A program made the position numbers and the translations under genes. This document shows, piece by piece, positions 1 to 7,953 of a stretch of DNA of 64,000 nt (position 1 is its first letter; the number at the start of each line of letters is the position of its first letter). The DNA is taken from contig NZ_JACCEM010000012.1 in assembly GCF_013416525.1 (NCBI RefSeq), positions 1 through 64,000 on the forward strand, read 5' to 3'. Source of the stretch: Parapusillimonas granuli. GTDB lineage: Bacteria; Pseudomonadota; Gammaproteobacteria; Burkholderiales; Burkholderiaceae_B. The notes below the pieces were generated by a model that was not told where the DNA came from, searched no databases, and was given only the letters and a program-made list of their open reading frames with translations.

Positions 1-54
1 AAAGAGGCCTCGCTTGCGTCGCATTCCAAGCGCCCACACTTATCGGCTGTTTGA

Positions 55-67
55 TTGTTAAAGAACA
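55..67 (-). promoter_or_regulatory. boxA antitermination element in rRNA operon leader
   Basis: Read on the minus strand this is TGTTCTTTAACAA, which matches the boxA consensus of bacterial rRNA leaders and spacers. The minus strand then continues through AGCCGATAAGTGTGGGCG (positions 31-48), a sequence style that follows boxA in betaproteobacterial rrn leaders. The rRNA genes themselves are not in the window. They should start just left of base 1 and run leftwards. Whether this is the 16S leader or the 16S-23S spacer is settled in favour of the leader by the strong promoter at 179-207. Confidence 0.75.
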
Positions 68-178
68 AGGGTGATGGTCAACCGAAGCCCTAGCCTCGCC
101 GCCCATCGGCACTTCCGCCCCCGCCTCACTCGCTGGCCGCACCTGCGTGCCGCGCTGTGTTTGAAGCAGAGAAACGAG

Positions 179-207
179 ATTATGAAGCAGTTTTTTTAGG
201 CTGTCAA
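179..207 (-). promoter_or_regulatory. sigma-70 promoter of the leftward rRNA operon
   Basis: On the minus strand there is a perfect -35 hexamer TTGACA (positions 207-202), a 17-base spacer and a -10 hexamer CATAAT (184-179). It lies about 115 bases upstream of the boxA element and points the same way, as expected for the main rrn promoter. No protein-coding gene lies between it and the left edge. Confidence 0.8.
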
Positions 208-325
208 ATCGAAGACTTTCTGAAGTGCTTTTCATCAACCGCCCACTGCCGCATCATCCCTGGGGAATCCGCCCTTCGCATCCCAAACCGAAGGCCGCCC
301 ATTTAAAAGCCGCCCTTCGTAACCC

Positions 326-364
326 GCCGCAGCAACTGCGGCTTCGTTTTTGTGTAGCGAAGCC
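326..364 (-). other. Overlapping hairpins between two tandem promoters
   Basis: Two hairpins share bases 340-342. One pairs GCCGCAG (326-332) with CTGCGGC (336-342) and on the plus strand is followed by TTCGTTTTT. The other pairs GGCTTCG (340-346) with CGAAGCC (358-364). Because the arms overlap they cannot form fully at the same time. On the minus strand both lie at the very start of a transcript from the upstream promoter at 369-398. On the plus strand the first hairpin looks like an intrinsic terminator, but no plus-strand gene ends here. Confidence 0.45.
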
Positions 365-368
365 AGAA

Positions 369-398
369 ATTATAGCAGCAATTTTAAAAAGTCTGCAA
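369..398 (-). promoter_or_regulatory. Second, upstream sigma-70 promoter towards the rRNA operon
   Basis: On the minus strand there is TTGCAG (398-393), an 18-base spacer and a perfect TATAAT (374-369). It sits about 20 bases past the stop codon of the deacylase gene and reads in the same direction as the rrn promoter about 190 bases further on. Tandem promoters are common for rRNA operons. It could instead drive a short leader RNA of its own. Confidence 0.6.
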
Positions 399-414
399 AT
401 CGAGCTCCAGCGCC

Positions 415-1860
415 CTATGGCTTGTCGACACCAGCGGGCCCCAGCACCTTCCCGGGACGCGCGCCGCCCGCCTTTTCGCCGTCCCAGACTTGTTGCCCAT
501 TGACCCATACGGCGCCGATGCCGCGGCTGAGCTGAATCGGCTTCTCGAACGTCGCCATGTCGGTTACGGTCTCCGGATCCAGCAGAACCATGTCGGCATA
601 ATGGCCTTCCCGTAGCACGCCCCGGTCCGCCAAGCCGTATTGCCGGGCTGCCAGGCCCGTCATGCGATGGATGGCTTCTTCAATGGACAGGAGCCGGCGT
701 TCCCGGACCATGGTCCTCAATACGTTGGTGAAGGTGCCCCATTGCCGAGGATGCGGATGGGGATCGAATGGCAGGCCGTCCGACCCGACCATGGTGAGCG
801 GGTGCTGAAAAATACGGCATACGTCTTCCTGGTCCATCAGAAAATAGATCGCACCCGCCGGCGTCAGCCTGTCGAATGCCGCCTGGTCGTCCAGGCCCCA
901 TTCATTTTTCAGGTCGTTGAAGTCTCGCCCAGCCGCTTCGGGCCAGGCTTTGGACCAGGTGATCATGCAGCGGCTGGCAATGCGCACGCGATCCAGCCTC
1001 AGCATGGTGGATGTCGCGGGATAGGGATGGCAGTCCAGGCATACCGGCTGCCGCGCTGCCGCCCTGCTGATCATATCCAGTGTTTCGCGGGACCGGCCGT
1101 GATTTTTTTCACCGGCGAGCTTATGGTGGGAGAACACGACTCTTGCATCAACGGCGCGCCCGATCTCCAGCGCTTCCTCGATAGCCGGAACGATATGGTC
1201 GGCCTCATCGCGCAAATGCGTCGCATAGATGCCGCCGCGCCCGCGCAGGGGGCCGCAGACGTCGATGATCTCTTCCGTAGTGGCCGCGGCGGCGGGCGGG
1301 TAGAAGGTGCCCGTGGACACTCCAAACGCCCCGGCGTCCAGAGCTTCCGCCAGCAGGCTGCGCATCGCCGATCTTTCCGCATCGCCGGCTTCTCGCCCGG
1401 TGTCGTCCATGACGGACACGCGCAAGGTGGTGTGGCCGACCAGCGGAACGACATTGACCGCCGGCGGCGACGCGCGCAAGGCGTCCAGCCATTGCCTGAA
1501 CGTCGAGAAACGAAACAGCTCCGGCGGCCCGAGCAGATCCAGCGGCTGGGGCAAGCCGGATCGCGCGAGCGGCGCCAGGCTGACCCCGCAATTGCCCGTC
1601 ACCACTGTCGTGACGCCTTGCGATACTTTAGGCGTCATGTCGGGGTGCGCAAGCAGATACCCGTCATCGTGCGTGTGCGAGTCGATGAAGCCCGGCACAA
1701 GCACCTGGCACCGGCCGTCGACCCAAGGCACGCCCGGCGCCGATCCGACATCGCCGATGCGAACGATGCGTTCGCCCGCGACGGCCACGTCGGCATGGTA
1801 GGGCGCCCCGCCGCTTCCATCTATGATCCGGGCGCCTTTTACAACGAAATCCATTTGCAT
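415..1860 (-). CDS. N-acyl-D-amino-acid deacylase (D-aminoacylase family)
   Basis: Predicted zinc amidohydrolase of 481 residues that removes the acyl group from N-acyl-D-amino acids, releasing free D-amino acid. The family signatures are visible: the metal site in PGFIDSHTHDDGYLL, the GNCGVSLAP segment, the HHK histidine region and the MVGSDGLPFDPHPHPR block near the C-terminus. The length fits the family (about 480-495). ATG at 1860 is preferred over an upstream TTG at 1899, because AGAAGAAC lies just before it; a second ATG two codons on (1854) is possible. The Bug receptor gene ends 35 bases upstream, so the two form one operon. No secretion signal is seen, so it should act in the cytoplasm. 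The exact acyl and side-chain preference cannot be read from sequence. Confidence 0.85.
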   Translation of the reverse strand: MQMDFVVKGARIIDGSGGAPYHADVAVAGERIVRIGDVGSAPGVPWVDGRCQVLVPGFIDSHTHDDGYLLAHPDMTPKVSQGVTTVVTGNCGVSLAPLARSGLPQPLDLLGPPELFRFSTFRQWLDALRASPPAVNVVPLVGHTTLRVSVMDDTGREAGDAERSAMRSLLAEALDAGAFGVSTGTFYPPAAAATTEEIIDVCGPLRGRGGIYATHLRDEADHIVPAIEEALEIGRAVDARVVFSHHKLAGEKNHGRSRETLDMISRAAARQPVCLDCHPYPATSTMLRLDRVRIASRCMITWSKAWPEAAGRDFNDLKNEWGLDDQAAFDRLTPAGAIYFLMDQEDVCRIFQHPLTMVGSDGLPFDPHPHPRQWGTFTNVLRTMVRERRLLSIEEAIHRMTGLAARQYGLADRGVLREGHYADMVLLDPETVTDMATFEKPIQLSRGIGAVWVNGQQVWDGEKAGGARPGKVLGPAGVDKP

Positions 1861-1895
1861 GTTCTTCTGCTTCGACGGGACCGTGCGAGACGGGA

Positions 1896-2879
1896 TCAAT
1901 CCAGCTTCTTGATGCCTGCCGTTTCAATGATGCCTTTCCACTTGACCGTTTCACGGTCTATCAAGCGCTTGAAGTCGGCCGCGGAACCGCCGCCGGGCTC
2001 GGCGCCCAGCGTGGCCAGGCCTTCGATGACGGCGGGCTCGCGCAATGCCTTTTGTATCGCCATATTCAGTTTTTCGATCACTTCGGCCGGCGTGCCTTTG
2101 GGCGCAACCACGCCTCCCCAGGCGATCGTTTCATAGCCTTTCACTCCGGCTTCGTCCACGGTCGGAACGTCCGGCAACAGCGGCAAGCGCTTCATGCTGC
2201 TGACGCCCAGCGCCCGGGCCTTCCCGCTTTTTACCAGGGGTGCGGCTTCCGACGAGTTTGAGAACATGTAGTCCAGCCGGCCGCCGAGCAAATCCTGCAG
2301 CGCGGCCGGCCCGCTGTTGTATGGGATGAACGCTACGTCGATGCCGCCCAGGCTTTTGAACAGCTCTCCACCCATATGCCCGGTGGTTCCCACGCCCGAC
2401 GCGCCGTAAGACATCTTTCCCGGCGCCTTTTTCGCGCGCTCGATCAGATCCGCAACGCTCTGGATGGGCGAATCGGCCGGCACGATGAGCACGTTATAGA
2501 TGCTGAAGAAATGGATGACGGGCTCCAGATCGGCGTCCACGTCATAAGCCAGCTGGTTGAACAGCGCCCGGTTCACCGCCAGCGTATTGATGTTGCCGTA
2601 GCCGATGGTGTAGCCGTCGGGCCGCGCCCGCTTGATCTGCACGATGCCGATGCTGCCGGCCGCGCCCGGCTTGTTCTCGACCACGAATGAAGCACCGAGG
2701 TCTTTGGAGATCTGGTTCATTACAGTGCGAGACAGCACATCGGGCGAACCGCCGGCGGCCGATGGGACGACGAACGTAACCGGCTTGCTGGGCCACTCCT
2801 GGGCGAAGCTTGCCGCGCCCGCCAATATGCTGAATCCTATGAGCAAAGCGCCCACCGAGCGCTGAATGATACGCCGCAT
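1896..2879 (-). CDS. Bug-family periplasmic solute receptor (TctC type)
   Basis: A 327-residue extracytoplasmic receptor of the tripartite tricarboxylate transporter group. The N-terminus MRRIIQRSVGALLIG...GAASFAQEW is a Sec signal peptide with cleavage near residue 26. The mature start (WPSKPVTFVVPSAAGGSPDVLSR) is the family hallmark, as are the ENKPGAAGSIG and PDGYTIGYG stretches. A good ribosome site (GAGGAGA) precedes the ATG. It is the first gene of a leftward pair with the D-aminoacylase, so its ligand is plausibly an N-acyl or N-carbamoyl D-amino acid; this is inference from context. It diverges from a LysR gene, which is the probable regulator. Confidence 0.9.
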   Translation of the reverse strand: MRRIIQRSVGALLIGFSILAGAASFAQEWPSKPVTFVVPSAAGGSPDVLSRTVMNQISKDLGASFVVENKPGAAGSIGIVQIKRARPDGYTIGYGNINTLAVNRALFNQLAYDVDADLEPVIHFFSIYNVLIVPADSPIQSVADLIERAKKAPGKMSYGASGVGTTGHMGGELFKSLGGIDVAFIPYNSGPAALQDLLGGRLDYMFSNSSEAAPLVKSGKARALGVSSMKRLPLLPDVPTVDEAGVKGYETIAWGGVVAPKGTPAEVIEKLNMAIQKALREPAVIEGLATLGAEPGGGSAADFKRLIDRETVKWKGIIETAGIKKLD

Positions 2880-2998
2880 GACTGGTCTCCTCTTTTTTAG
2901 TTAGAGGTATCGAGCGTATCACCGGCATGCGGCAAGCCCCTCATCGAAAAACGTCGCGAAGATATAATCGGGCGTTATCGACGAGGCAGGGCGCCGCC

Positions 2999-3946
2999 AT
3001 GGAAGACGATGATTTTTCCGATGAGAGTGTGACGCATCCCGCTGCTGCGCGGCCGCCGCTCAGCCTGCGGCAAATAGAAGTCTTCCGCAACATCATGATC
3101 GCCGGATCGATCAGTGGCGCCGGGCGCAGCCTGCATGTGTCCCAGCCGGCGGTCAGCCGCGTCCTCGCCTTGACGGAAAGCCGGCTCGGGTATCGCCTGT
3201 TCGAGCGCAACCGAGGCCGGCTGCTTCCCACGCCCGAAGCCCGCCGGCTGTATGCGGAAGTGGAAGAAATCTACAACGGAATCCAGCGCGTCAATCAGCT
3301 TGCCGCGACCCTGGGCGAGGCCGGATCGGGCATCTTGAAGATCATTTCCAGCGCAAGCTTCGGCCAGAACCTGATTCCCCGAGCCCTTGCAGGCTTCCAG
3401 GACCGCAATCCCCACGCCCAGGTGGACTACCGCAGCGTCACCTTCGACGAACAGGTCGGCTATTTCCTGAGCGGCGAAGCCGACGTCGGCGTCTCGATGG
3501 CTCCGCCGGACCACCCGCACTTGAAGTCGACGCTGCTTGGCCATATGGAAATCGTGTGCATCCTGCCCGAAGGCCATCCGCTGGGGGACAAGACCGTGAT
3601 CCGAGCGGACGACCTGCTGCGCGGCGCATGGATAGGTTATCCGCCCGGCGCGCCATTGAGCCGCGCGTTACTGGCCTTCTTCGGCGACGCCGGCCCCTGC
3701 CGTCCGGCCGCCATCGAAGTTCACTCCCCCGTCACCGCCTATGCATTCGCGCAGCATGGCCTGGGGCCGGCACTGGTCGACGCCGGCTGCCTCCCCCCGG
3801 GGCCCAGTTCCCTGCTGGTCCGTCCCATCGAGCCGCGCGCTTCCATCGACATCTGGGCGACGCGTCCCGATCTCGCTCCGCTGCCGCTGCTGGGGCGCCG
3901 CTTCCTGTCGGCGGTGAAGAGCCTGTTGGACCCGGCGGCTCCATAG
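2999..3946 (+). CDS. LysR-family transcriptional regulator
   Basis: A 315-residue LysR-type regulator. Residues 23-85 form the helix-turn-helix (LSLRQIEVFRNIM ... SGAGRSLHVSQPAVSRVLALTE), followed by a substrate-binding domain. The ATG at 2999 (MEDDDF) is preferred over one at 2927, because the shorter form fits the usual family length and has GAGGCAGG upstream. It is divergent from the Bug/D-aminoacylase pair, with about 120 bases between the starts, and followed by the N-carbamoyl-D-amino-acid hydrolase. Control of both flanking units is the simplest reading, with a D-amino-acid derivative as inducer (inference). Confidence 0.88.
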   Translation: MEDDDFSDESVTHPAAARPPLSLRQIEVFRNIMIAGSISGAGRSLHVSQPAVSRVLALTESRLGYRLFERNRGRLLPTPEARRLYAEVEEIYNGIQRVNQLAATLGEAGSGILKIISSASFGQNLIPRALAGFQDRNPHAQVDYRSVTFDEQVGYFLSGEADVGVSMAPPDHPHLKSTLLGHMEIVCILPEGHPLGDKTVIRADDLLRGAWIGYPPGAPLSRALLAFFGDAGPCRPAAIEVHSPVTAYAFAQHGLGPALVDAGCLPPGPSSLLVRPIEPRASIDIWATRPDLAPLPLLGRRFLSAVKSLLDPAAP

Positions 3947-4044
3947 CAAATCATCGCTTGCCCATAACCTTCGTCTATCGTCATCGACAAGCGCGGCATG
4001 CGGCGGCATGATGGCGCTTTCTGGAGCCCGAGGAGCAAGGCGAT

Positions 4045-4986
4045 ATGATCGATAAAGGAAGGCGCAGGCTGGGTTTGGCGGTTGCGCAGATGGGGCCGGT
4101 GCAATTGGCCGATACACGTCGCGACGTGGTGCTGCGGCTGCTGGAAATGTTGCGCGAGGCGCATGGCCGCAAGGCGGACCTCGTGGTGTTTCCCGAACTC
4201 GCCCTGACCACATTCTTTCCCCGATACTGGATGAGCCAAGAAGAAGCGCAGGCGCGCTATTTCGAAACCGGCATGCCGGGCCCCGACACCCAGCCGCTGT
4301 TCGACGAAGCCTGCAAGCTGGGCATTGGTTTTTATCTGGGATATGCCGAGCTCACGCCCGGAGGCCAACCTTACAATGCGTCCATCCTGGTGGACAAAAC
4401 CGGCGGCATCGTCGGGAAGTACCGCAAGATTCACCTTCCCGGACACGACGATCATAAGTTGGACGCCCCGTTCCAGCACCTGGAAAAGAAATACTTCAAT
4501 GTGGGCGACAAGACTTTCGGTGTCTGGGACACGCTCGGCGCCAGGATAGGCATGTGTCTGTGCAACGACCGGCGTTGGCCCGAAACCTGGCGAGTCATGG
4601 CGCTGCAAAGTGCGGAAGTCGTGGTGCTGGGCTACAACACGCCGTCGCTGAACATCCATTGGCCCGAGCCCGTGCACCTGCGCATGCATCACCACTTGGT
4701 GACCTTGCAGGCCAGCGCCTATCAAAATTGCGTCTGGGCCGCGGCGGCGGCAAAATGCGGCAGCGAAAACGGCCATCACATGATAGGCGGATCCGTCATC
4801 GTGGCGCCCACAGGGGAAATCGTGGCTCAGGCCAGCACCGAAGGCGACGAGGTGATCATGGTCAACGCCGACCTGAGCCTGGGCGACACCTTCCGCAAGC
4901 ACGTATTCGACTTTGCGCGGCATCGCCGCCCGGAGCATTACGCGCTGATCGTCGATCGCATCGGCCCGGGCGAGCCTCTACGATAG
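4045..4986 (+). CDS. N-carbamoyl-D-amino-acid hydrolase (D-carbamoylase)
   Basis: A 313-residue nitrilase-superfamily amidase predicted to hydrolyse N-carbamoyl-D-amino acids to D-amino acid, carbon dioxide and ammonia. The catalytic triad is in place: Glu51 (VVFPELALTTFFPR), Lys128 (KYRKIHLPGH) and Cys173 (CLCNDRRWPE). The long family-specific stretches LALTTFFPR, GKYRKIHLPGH and CNDRRWPE..RVM closely follow the Agrobacterium enzyme, so the call is more specific than a generic carbon-nitrogen hydrolase. A ribosome site (GAGGAGCAAGG) precedes the ATG. No hydantoinase gene is adjacent, so the substrate may arrive preformed. It lies downstream of the LysR gene and convergent with tctA. Confidence 0.87.
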   Translation: MIDKGRRRLGLAVAQMGPVQLADTRRDVVLRLLEMLREAHGRKADLVVFPELALTTFFPRYWMSQEEAQARYFETGMPGPDTQPLFDEACKLGIGFYLGYAELTPGGQPYNASILVDKTGGIVGKYRKIHLPGHDDHKLDAPFQHLEKKYFNVGDKTFGVWDTLGARIGMCLCNDRRWPETWRVMALQSAEVVVLGYNTPSLNIHWPEPVHLRMHHHLVTLQASAYQNCVWAAAAAKCGSENGHHMIGGSVIVAPTGEIVAQASTEGDEVIMVNADLSLGDTFRKHVFDFARHRRPEHYALIVDRIGPGEPLR

Positions 4987-5005
4987 CGCCCGGCCAACCA
5001 CCGCA

Positions 5006-6511
5006 CTAGTCCTCGTCCACGAAAGCCTCTTCACGCTTTTTCCGTATCGAAGGCAATGCGACCAGCACCACCAGGACCGCCGCCGCCAGCAGGAGCGACA
5101 AAGACAGCGGCCGCGTCAGGAACGTCGTGAAATCCCCGCGGGCCAACAGCAAGGCCCGCCGGAAGTTCTCTTCCATCATCGGCCCCAGCACCAGGCCCAG
5201 CAACAGGGGCGCGCCCTCGCAGCTCAGCTTCGTCCATACATAGCCCACCAGCCCGAAAGCGGCGGTAACCCAGATGTCGAAGACGTTGTAGTTCAACGTA
5301 TAGACGCCGATGGTGCAAAACACCAAAATGGCGGGAAACAGTATGCGATACGGCACGTTCAAGAGCTTGACCCACAGCCCGACCAGGGGCAGATTCAGGA
5401 CCACCAGCATCAGGTTGCCGATCCACATCGACACGATCAGCCCCCAGAACAAATCCGGGTGGCTGGACATGACCTGCGGCCCCGGCTGAATGTTGTGGAT
5501 CATCATGGCGCCTATCATCAGCGCGGTGACCGCGTTGCCGGGGATGCCCAGCGTCAGCAAAGGGATGAACGATGCCTGCGAGCCGGCGTTGTTGGCGGAT
5601 TCTGGGCCGGCCAGGCCGGCGGGGTGTCCGCGGCCGAAACGCTCGGGCGACTTCGAAAGCTTTTTCTCCAGCGTGTACGACGCAAAAGAAGACAGAACCG
5701 CGCCCCCGCCGGGCAGTATCCCCAGCGCGCAGCCGACAGCCGTGCCCCGGACGCAGGCGGGCCATGCCTCCTTGAATTCCTGCTTGTTGGGGTATAGCGA
5801 ACCGATCTTGCCGGTCAGGTCCACACGCTTGTCCTTGAGCTCCAGATTGCTCATGATTTCGGCAAAGCCGAAAACGCCCATGGCCACGGCGGCGAAATCG
5901 ATGCCGTCCTGCAGTTCGGGAATACCGAAGTCATAGCGCGCCACGCCCGAGTTCACATCCGTTCCCACCATGCCCAGCAGCAGGCCCAGCAAGATCATGC
6001 ACACGGCCTTCGGCAGCGAGCCCGAAGCCAGCACGACCGCGCCGATCAAGCCGAGCACCATCAGCGAGAAGTACTCCGCCGGCCCGAACTTGAACGCCAC
6101 CTCGGCCAGCGGCGGCGCAAAGCCCGCGATCACCAGGGTCGCCACGCAGCCGGCGAAGAACGAACCCAAGGCGGCAATGGCCAGCGCCGCGCCCGCCCTG
6201 CCGTTGCGCGCCATCTGGTGCCCGTCGAGCACCGTCACGACCGCCGCCGTCTCGCCGGGCAGGGCCACCAAGATGGCCGTGGTCGACCCCCCGTAGGCCG
6301 CACCATAGTAGATGCCCGCGAGCATGATCAGGCCGGCCACCGGCGGCAATACGTAGGTGATGGGCAGAAGCATGGCGATCGTGGGCACCGGCCCGATGCC
6401 GGGCAGCACGCCGATCAGGGTTCCCAGCAGGCAGCCCAACAAGCAATACGCCAGGTTCTGCAGTGTGAACGCTACCGAAAATCCAAGGATCAGGTTCTCG
6501 AGTAATTCCAT
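5006..6511 (-). CDS. tctA: TctA-family large permease subunit of tripartite tricarboxylate transporter
   Basis: A 501-residue polytopic inner-membrane protein with about ten or more hydrophobic segments. It begins MELLENLILGFSVAFTLQNL and carries the two TctA glycine-rich motifs: GVLPGIGP (residues 34-41) with GIYYGAAYGGSTTAIL after it, and the repeat-half version GILPGGGAVLSSF ... LGIPGNAVTALMIGAM. The length is typical. In such systems TctA works with the small subunit TctB and a periplasmic Bug/TctC receptor. The Bug gene at 1896-2879 is the nearest receptor. No tctB of about 150 residues lies next to it. A ribosome site GAGGACC precedes the ATG. Confidence 0.92.
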   Translation of the reverse strand: MELLENLILGFSVAFTLQNLAYCLLGCLLGTLIGVLPGIGPVPTIAMLLPITYVLPPVAGLIMLAGIYYGAAYGGSTTAILVALPGETAAVVTVLDGHQMARNGRAGAALAIAALGSFFAGCVATLVIAGFAPPLAEVAFKFGPAEYFSLMVLGLIGAVVLASGSLPKAVCMILLGLLLGMVGTDVNSGVARYDFGIPELQDGIDFAAVAMGVFGFAEIMSNLELKDKRVDLTGKIGSLYPNKQEFKEAWPACVRGTAVGCALGILPGGGAVLSSFASYTLEKKLSKSPERFGRGHPAGLAGPESANNAGSQASFIPLLTLGIPGNAVTALMIGAMMIHNIQPGPQVMSSHPDLFWGLIVSMWIGNLMLVVLNLPLVGLWVKLLNVPYRILFPAILVFCTIGVYTLNYNVFDIWVTAAFGLVGYVWTKLSCEGAPLLLGLVLGPMMEENFRRALLLARGDFTTFLTRPLSLSLLLAAAVLVVLVALPSIRKKREEAFVDED

Positions 6512-6713
6512 GCGGTGGTCCTCATCGTGCTGTGCGAGCGCATCGCCGCTTGATATGGTTTGGGGGGAATAGATCGTGACACGATATGATAAGGCGCTTG
6601 TCTTCGGATATGAACCCAGGTTTCCCCTTAGATTTTCCTGTGTTCCGGCGGATTTCGACCGAGCGGCGGCTGCGGGGCTGCGCCCATGGCGCGAACGGGA
6701 GCCCCGACACGCC

Positions 6714-7466
6714 CTATGAATTGATCAAATGCTCCTGGCCAATATATTCATAGTGCCGCGTATTGACCTTGGAAACCCGCCACTCCACCGGCGTCTGGTG
6801 AAAAGAATACGCCACGCGGCGCAGTTCGAGCAGCGGCGCGCCCGGTTCCACATTCAGCAGCCCCGCGTGATACGCGTCAGCCACCGCCACCCGCACGCGC
6901 TCGTCCGTGGCAATGACGTTGATGCCGAACATCTGCTGATAAAAACTGTACAGCGTGCTGGGCCGCTCCCGCAGCTGCTGCTGCGTCAGCCCCCGGAACA
7001 TGACATCGGACACGCAGATCGTGTCGACGATCACCTTTTCGCCATGCAGCGACAGCGCATTGACGAATTCGAATACACGCGAACCCCGGGGCAAACGCAG
7101 CTTTTCCAGGGCCTCGTCGCTTGCCGGCATGTGCCGGAAGCTTTGAAGTTCGGTCGTGGGATAGGCTTTTTCGCCGTCCTGCCGGACGATGCGGAAGAAC
7201 TTGAAGAAATGCTGGTTCTGGGAATGGATGGCCACGAAGGTGCCCCGCCCCTGGTGCCGCACGAGAATGTTTTCCATGACCAATTCGTCGATGGCCTTGC
7301 GCAGCGTGCCGATGGACACGCCGAAACGTTCGGACAGCAGTTTTTCAGGGGGAATGGCTTCGCCCTGCTTCCATTCGCCCGTGGACAGCGCGGCCAGCAC
7401 CGCGCGCTTGACCTGCTCGTAAAGAGGCACACCGGAAGGACTGAGCACAGACGAAGTAGGACCCAT
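6714..7466 (-). CDS. GntR-family regulator with UTRA ligand domain
   Basis: A 250-residue HutC-subfamily regulator. Residues 14-75 form the winged helix (PLYEQVKRAVLAAL ... LLSERFGVSIGTLRKAIDELV ... QGRGTFVA), and roughly residues 95-240 form the UTRA domain that binds the effector, ending in the typical ELRRVAYSF and RHYEYIG strands. It is divergent from the UxaA/SuyAB-type genes. A palindrome over the -35 box of their promoter (7533-7544) is a candidate operator, so it probably represses them, and perhaps itself, until the substrate is present. Confidence 0.88.
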   Translation of the reverse strand: MGPTSSVLSPSGVPLYEQVKRAVLAALSTGEWKQGEAIPPEKLLSERFGVSIGTLRKAIDELVMENILVRHQGRGTFVAIHSQNQHFFKFFRIVRQDGEKAYPTTELQSFRHMPASDEALEKLRLPRGSRVFEFVNALSLHGEKVIVDTICVSDVMFRGLTQQQLRERPSTLYSFYQQMFGINVIATDERVRVAVADAYHAGLLNVEPGAPLLELRRVAYSFHQTPVEWRVSKVNTRHYEYIGQEHLINS

Positions 7467-7530
7467 GGCTAGTTATTTGCATATAACACAGCGACAATGA
7501 TACCTCATACTAATCATCTATATGATATGC

Positions 7531-7559
7531 TTGACATGTATGTCGCACACGAATAACAT
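7531..7559 (+). promoter_or_regulatory. Promoter and candidate GntR operator of the UxaA/SuyAB-type operon
   Basis: TTGACA (7531-7536), a 17-base spacer and TAACAT (7554-7559) form a sigma-70 promoter about 70 bases before the small-subunit start codon. The perfect inverted repeat GACAT-gt-ATGTC (7533-7544) overlaps the -35 box, where a bound GntR dimer would block polymerase. A second short palindrome, ATCAT-ctat-ATGAT, lies just upstream (about 7513-7526). Confidence 0.65.
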
Positions 7560-7628
7560 TCCTTACACACGGTGCCGACCGGCCATTCCCGCATGCCGAG
7601 CCGGCGGTTTTTTATAGAGAGGAAAAAC

Positions 7629-7910
7629 ATGATTCACGCCGTATTGCACGACTCCAAGGACACGGTCGCCGTCGCCGTTGTGGAAGGCATCACAGCGGGC
7701 ACTGAGCTCACTGCCTGGATAATGGACGAAGACAAGCTCATCCACGTCAAGGCCCAGCAAGACATCCCCATCGGCCACAAGGTCGCCCTGAAAGACATGG
7801 CGGTGGGCGACACCGTCTACAAGTACGGCATCGACATCGGCAAGGTCGTGGCGCCCATCAAGGCCGGCGACCACGCCCACGTGCAGAACATCAAGACCAA
7901 GCGCTGGTAA
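7629..7910 (+). CDS. UxaA/SuyA-type lyase, small (SAF-domain) subunit
   Basis: A 93-residue protein matching the N-terminal SAF domain of altronate dehydratase, here as a separate gene. The same two-gene layout is known for sulfolactate sulfo-lyase (SuyA/SuyB) and several sugar-acid dehydratases. The sequence [21 protein letters not shown] ... [27 protein letters not shown] carries the family's HKVAL..M..G..V.KYG pattern. The ATG at 7629 is chosen over one at 7572 because AGAGAGGAAAAAC stands directly before it. The large subunit starts 43 bases downstream. The substrate is not determined by the sequence: altronate-like, galactarate-like and sulfolactate all remain possible. Confidence 0.8.
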   Translation: MIHAVLHDSKDTVAVAVVEGITAGTELTAWIMDEDKLIHVKAQQDIPIGHKVALKDMAVGDTVYKYGIDIGKVVAPIKAGDHAHVQNIKTKRW

Positions 7911-7953
7911 GCGATCCACCCCATATATCCACAGGTTAATAAGGAGTTTCAAC

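Noticed and set aside
225-535. Short frames in the rrn leader region
   Set aside because: Arg/Pro-rich, no ribosome site, and inside a promoter/leader region.
640-2136. A 498-codon plus-strand frame opposite the D-aminoacylase and Bug genes
   Set aside because: Antisense shadow; the minus-strand genes have catalytic motifs and ribosome sites.
6522-6710. A 62-codon minus-strand frame upstream of tctA, considered as a possible tctB
   Set aside because: Too short, without the four membrane helices of TctB and without a ribosome site.
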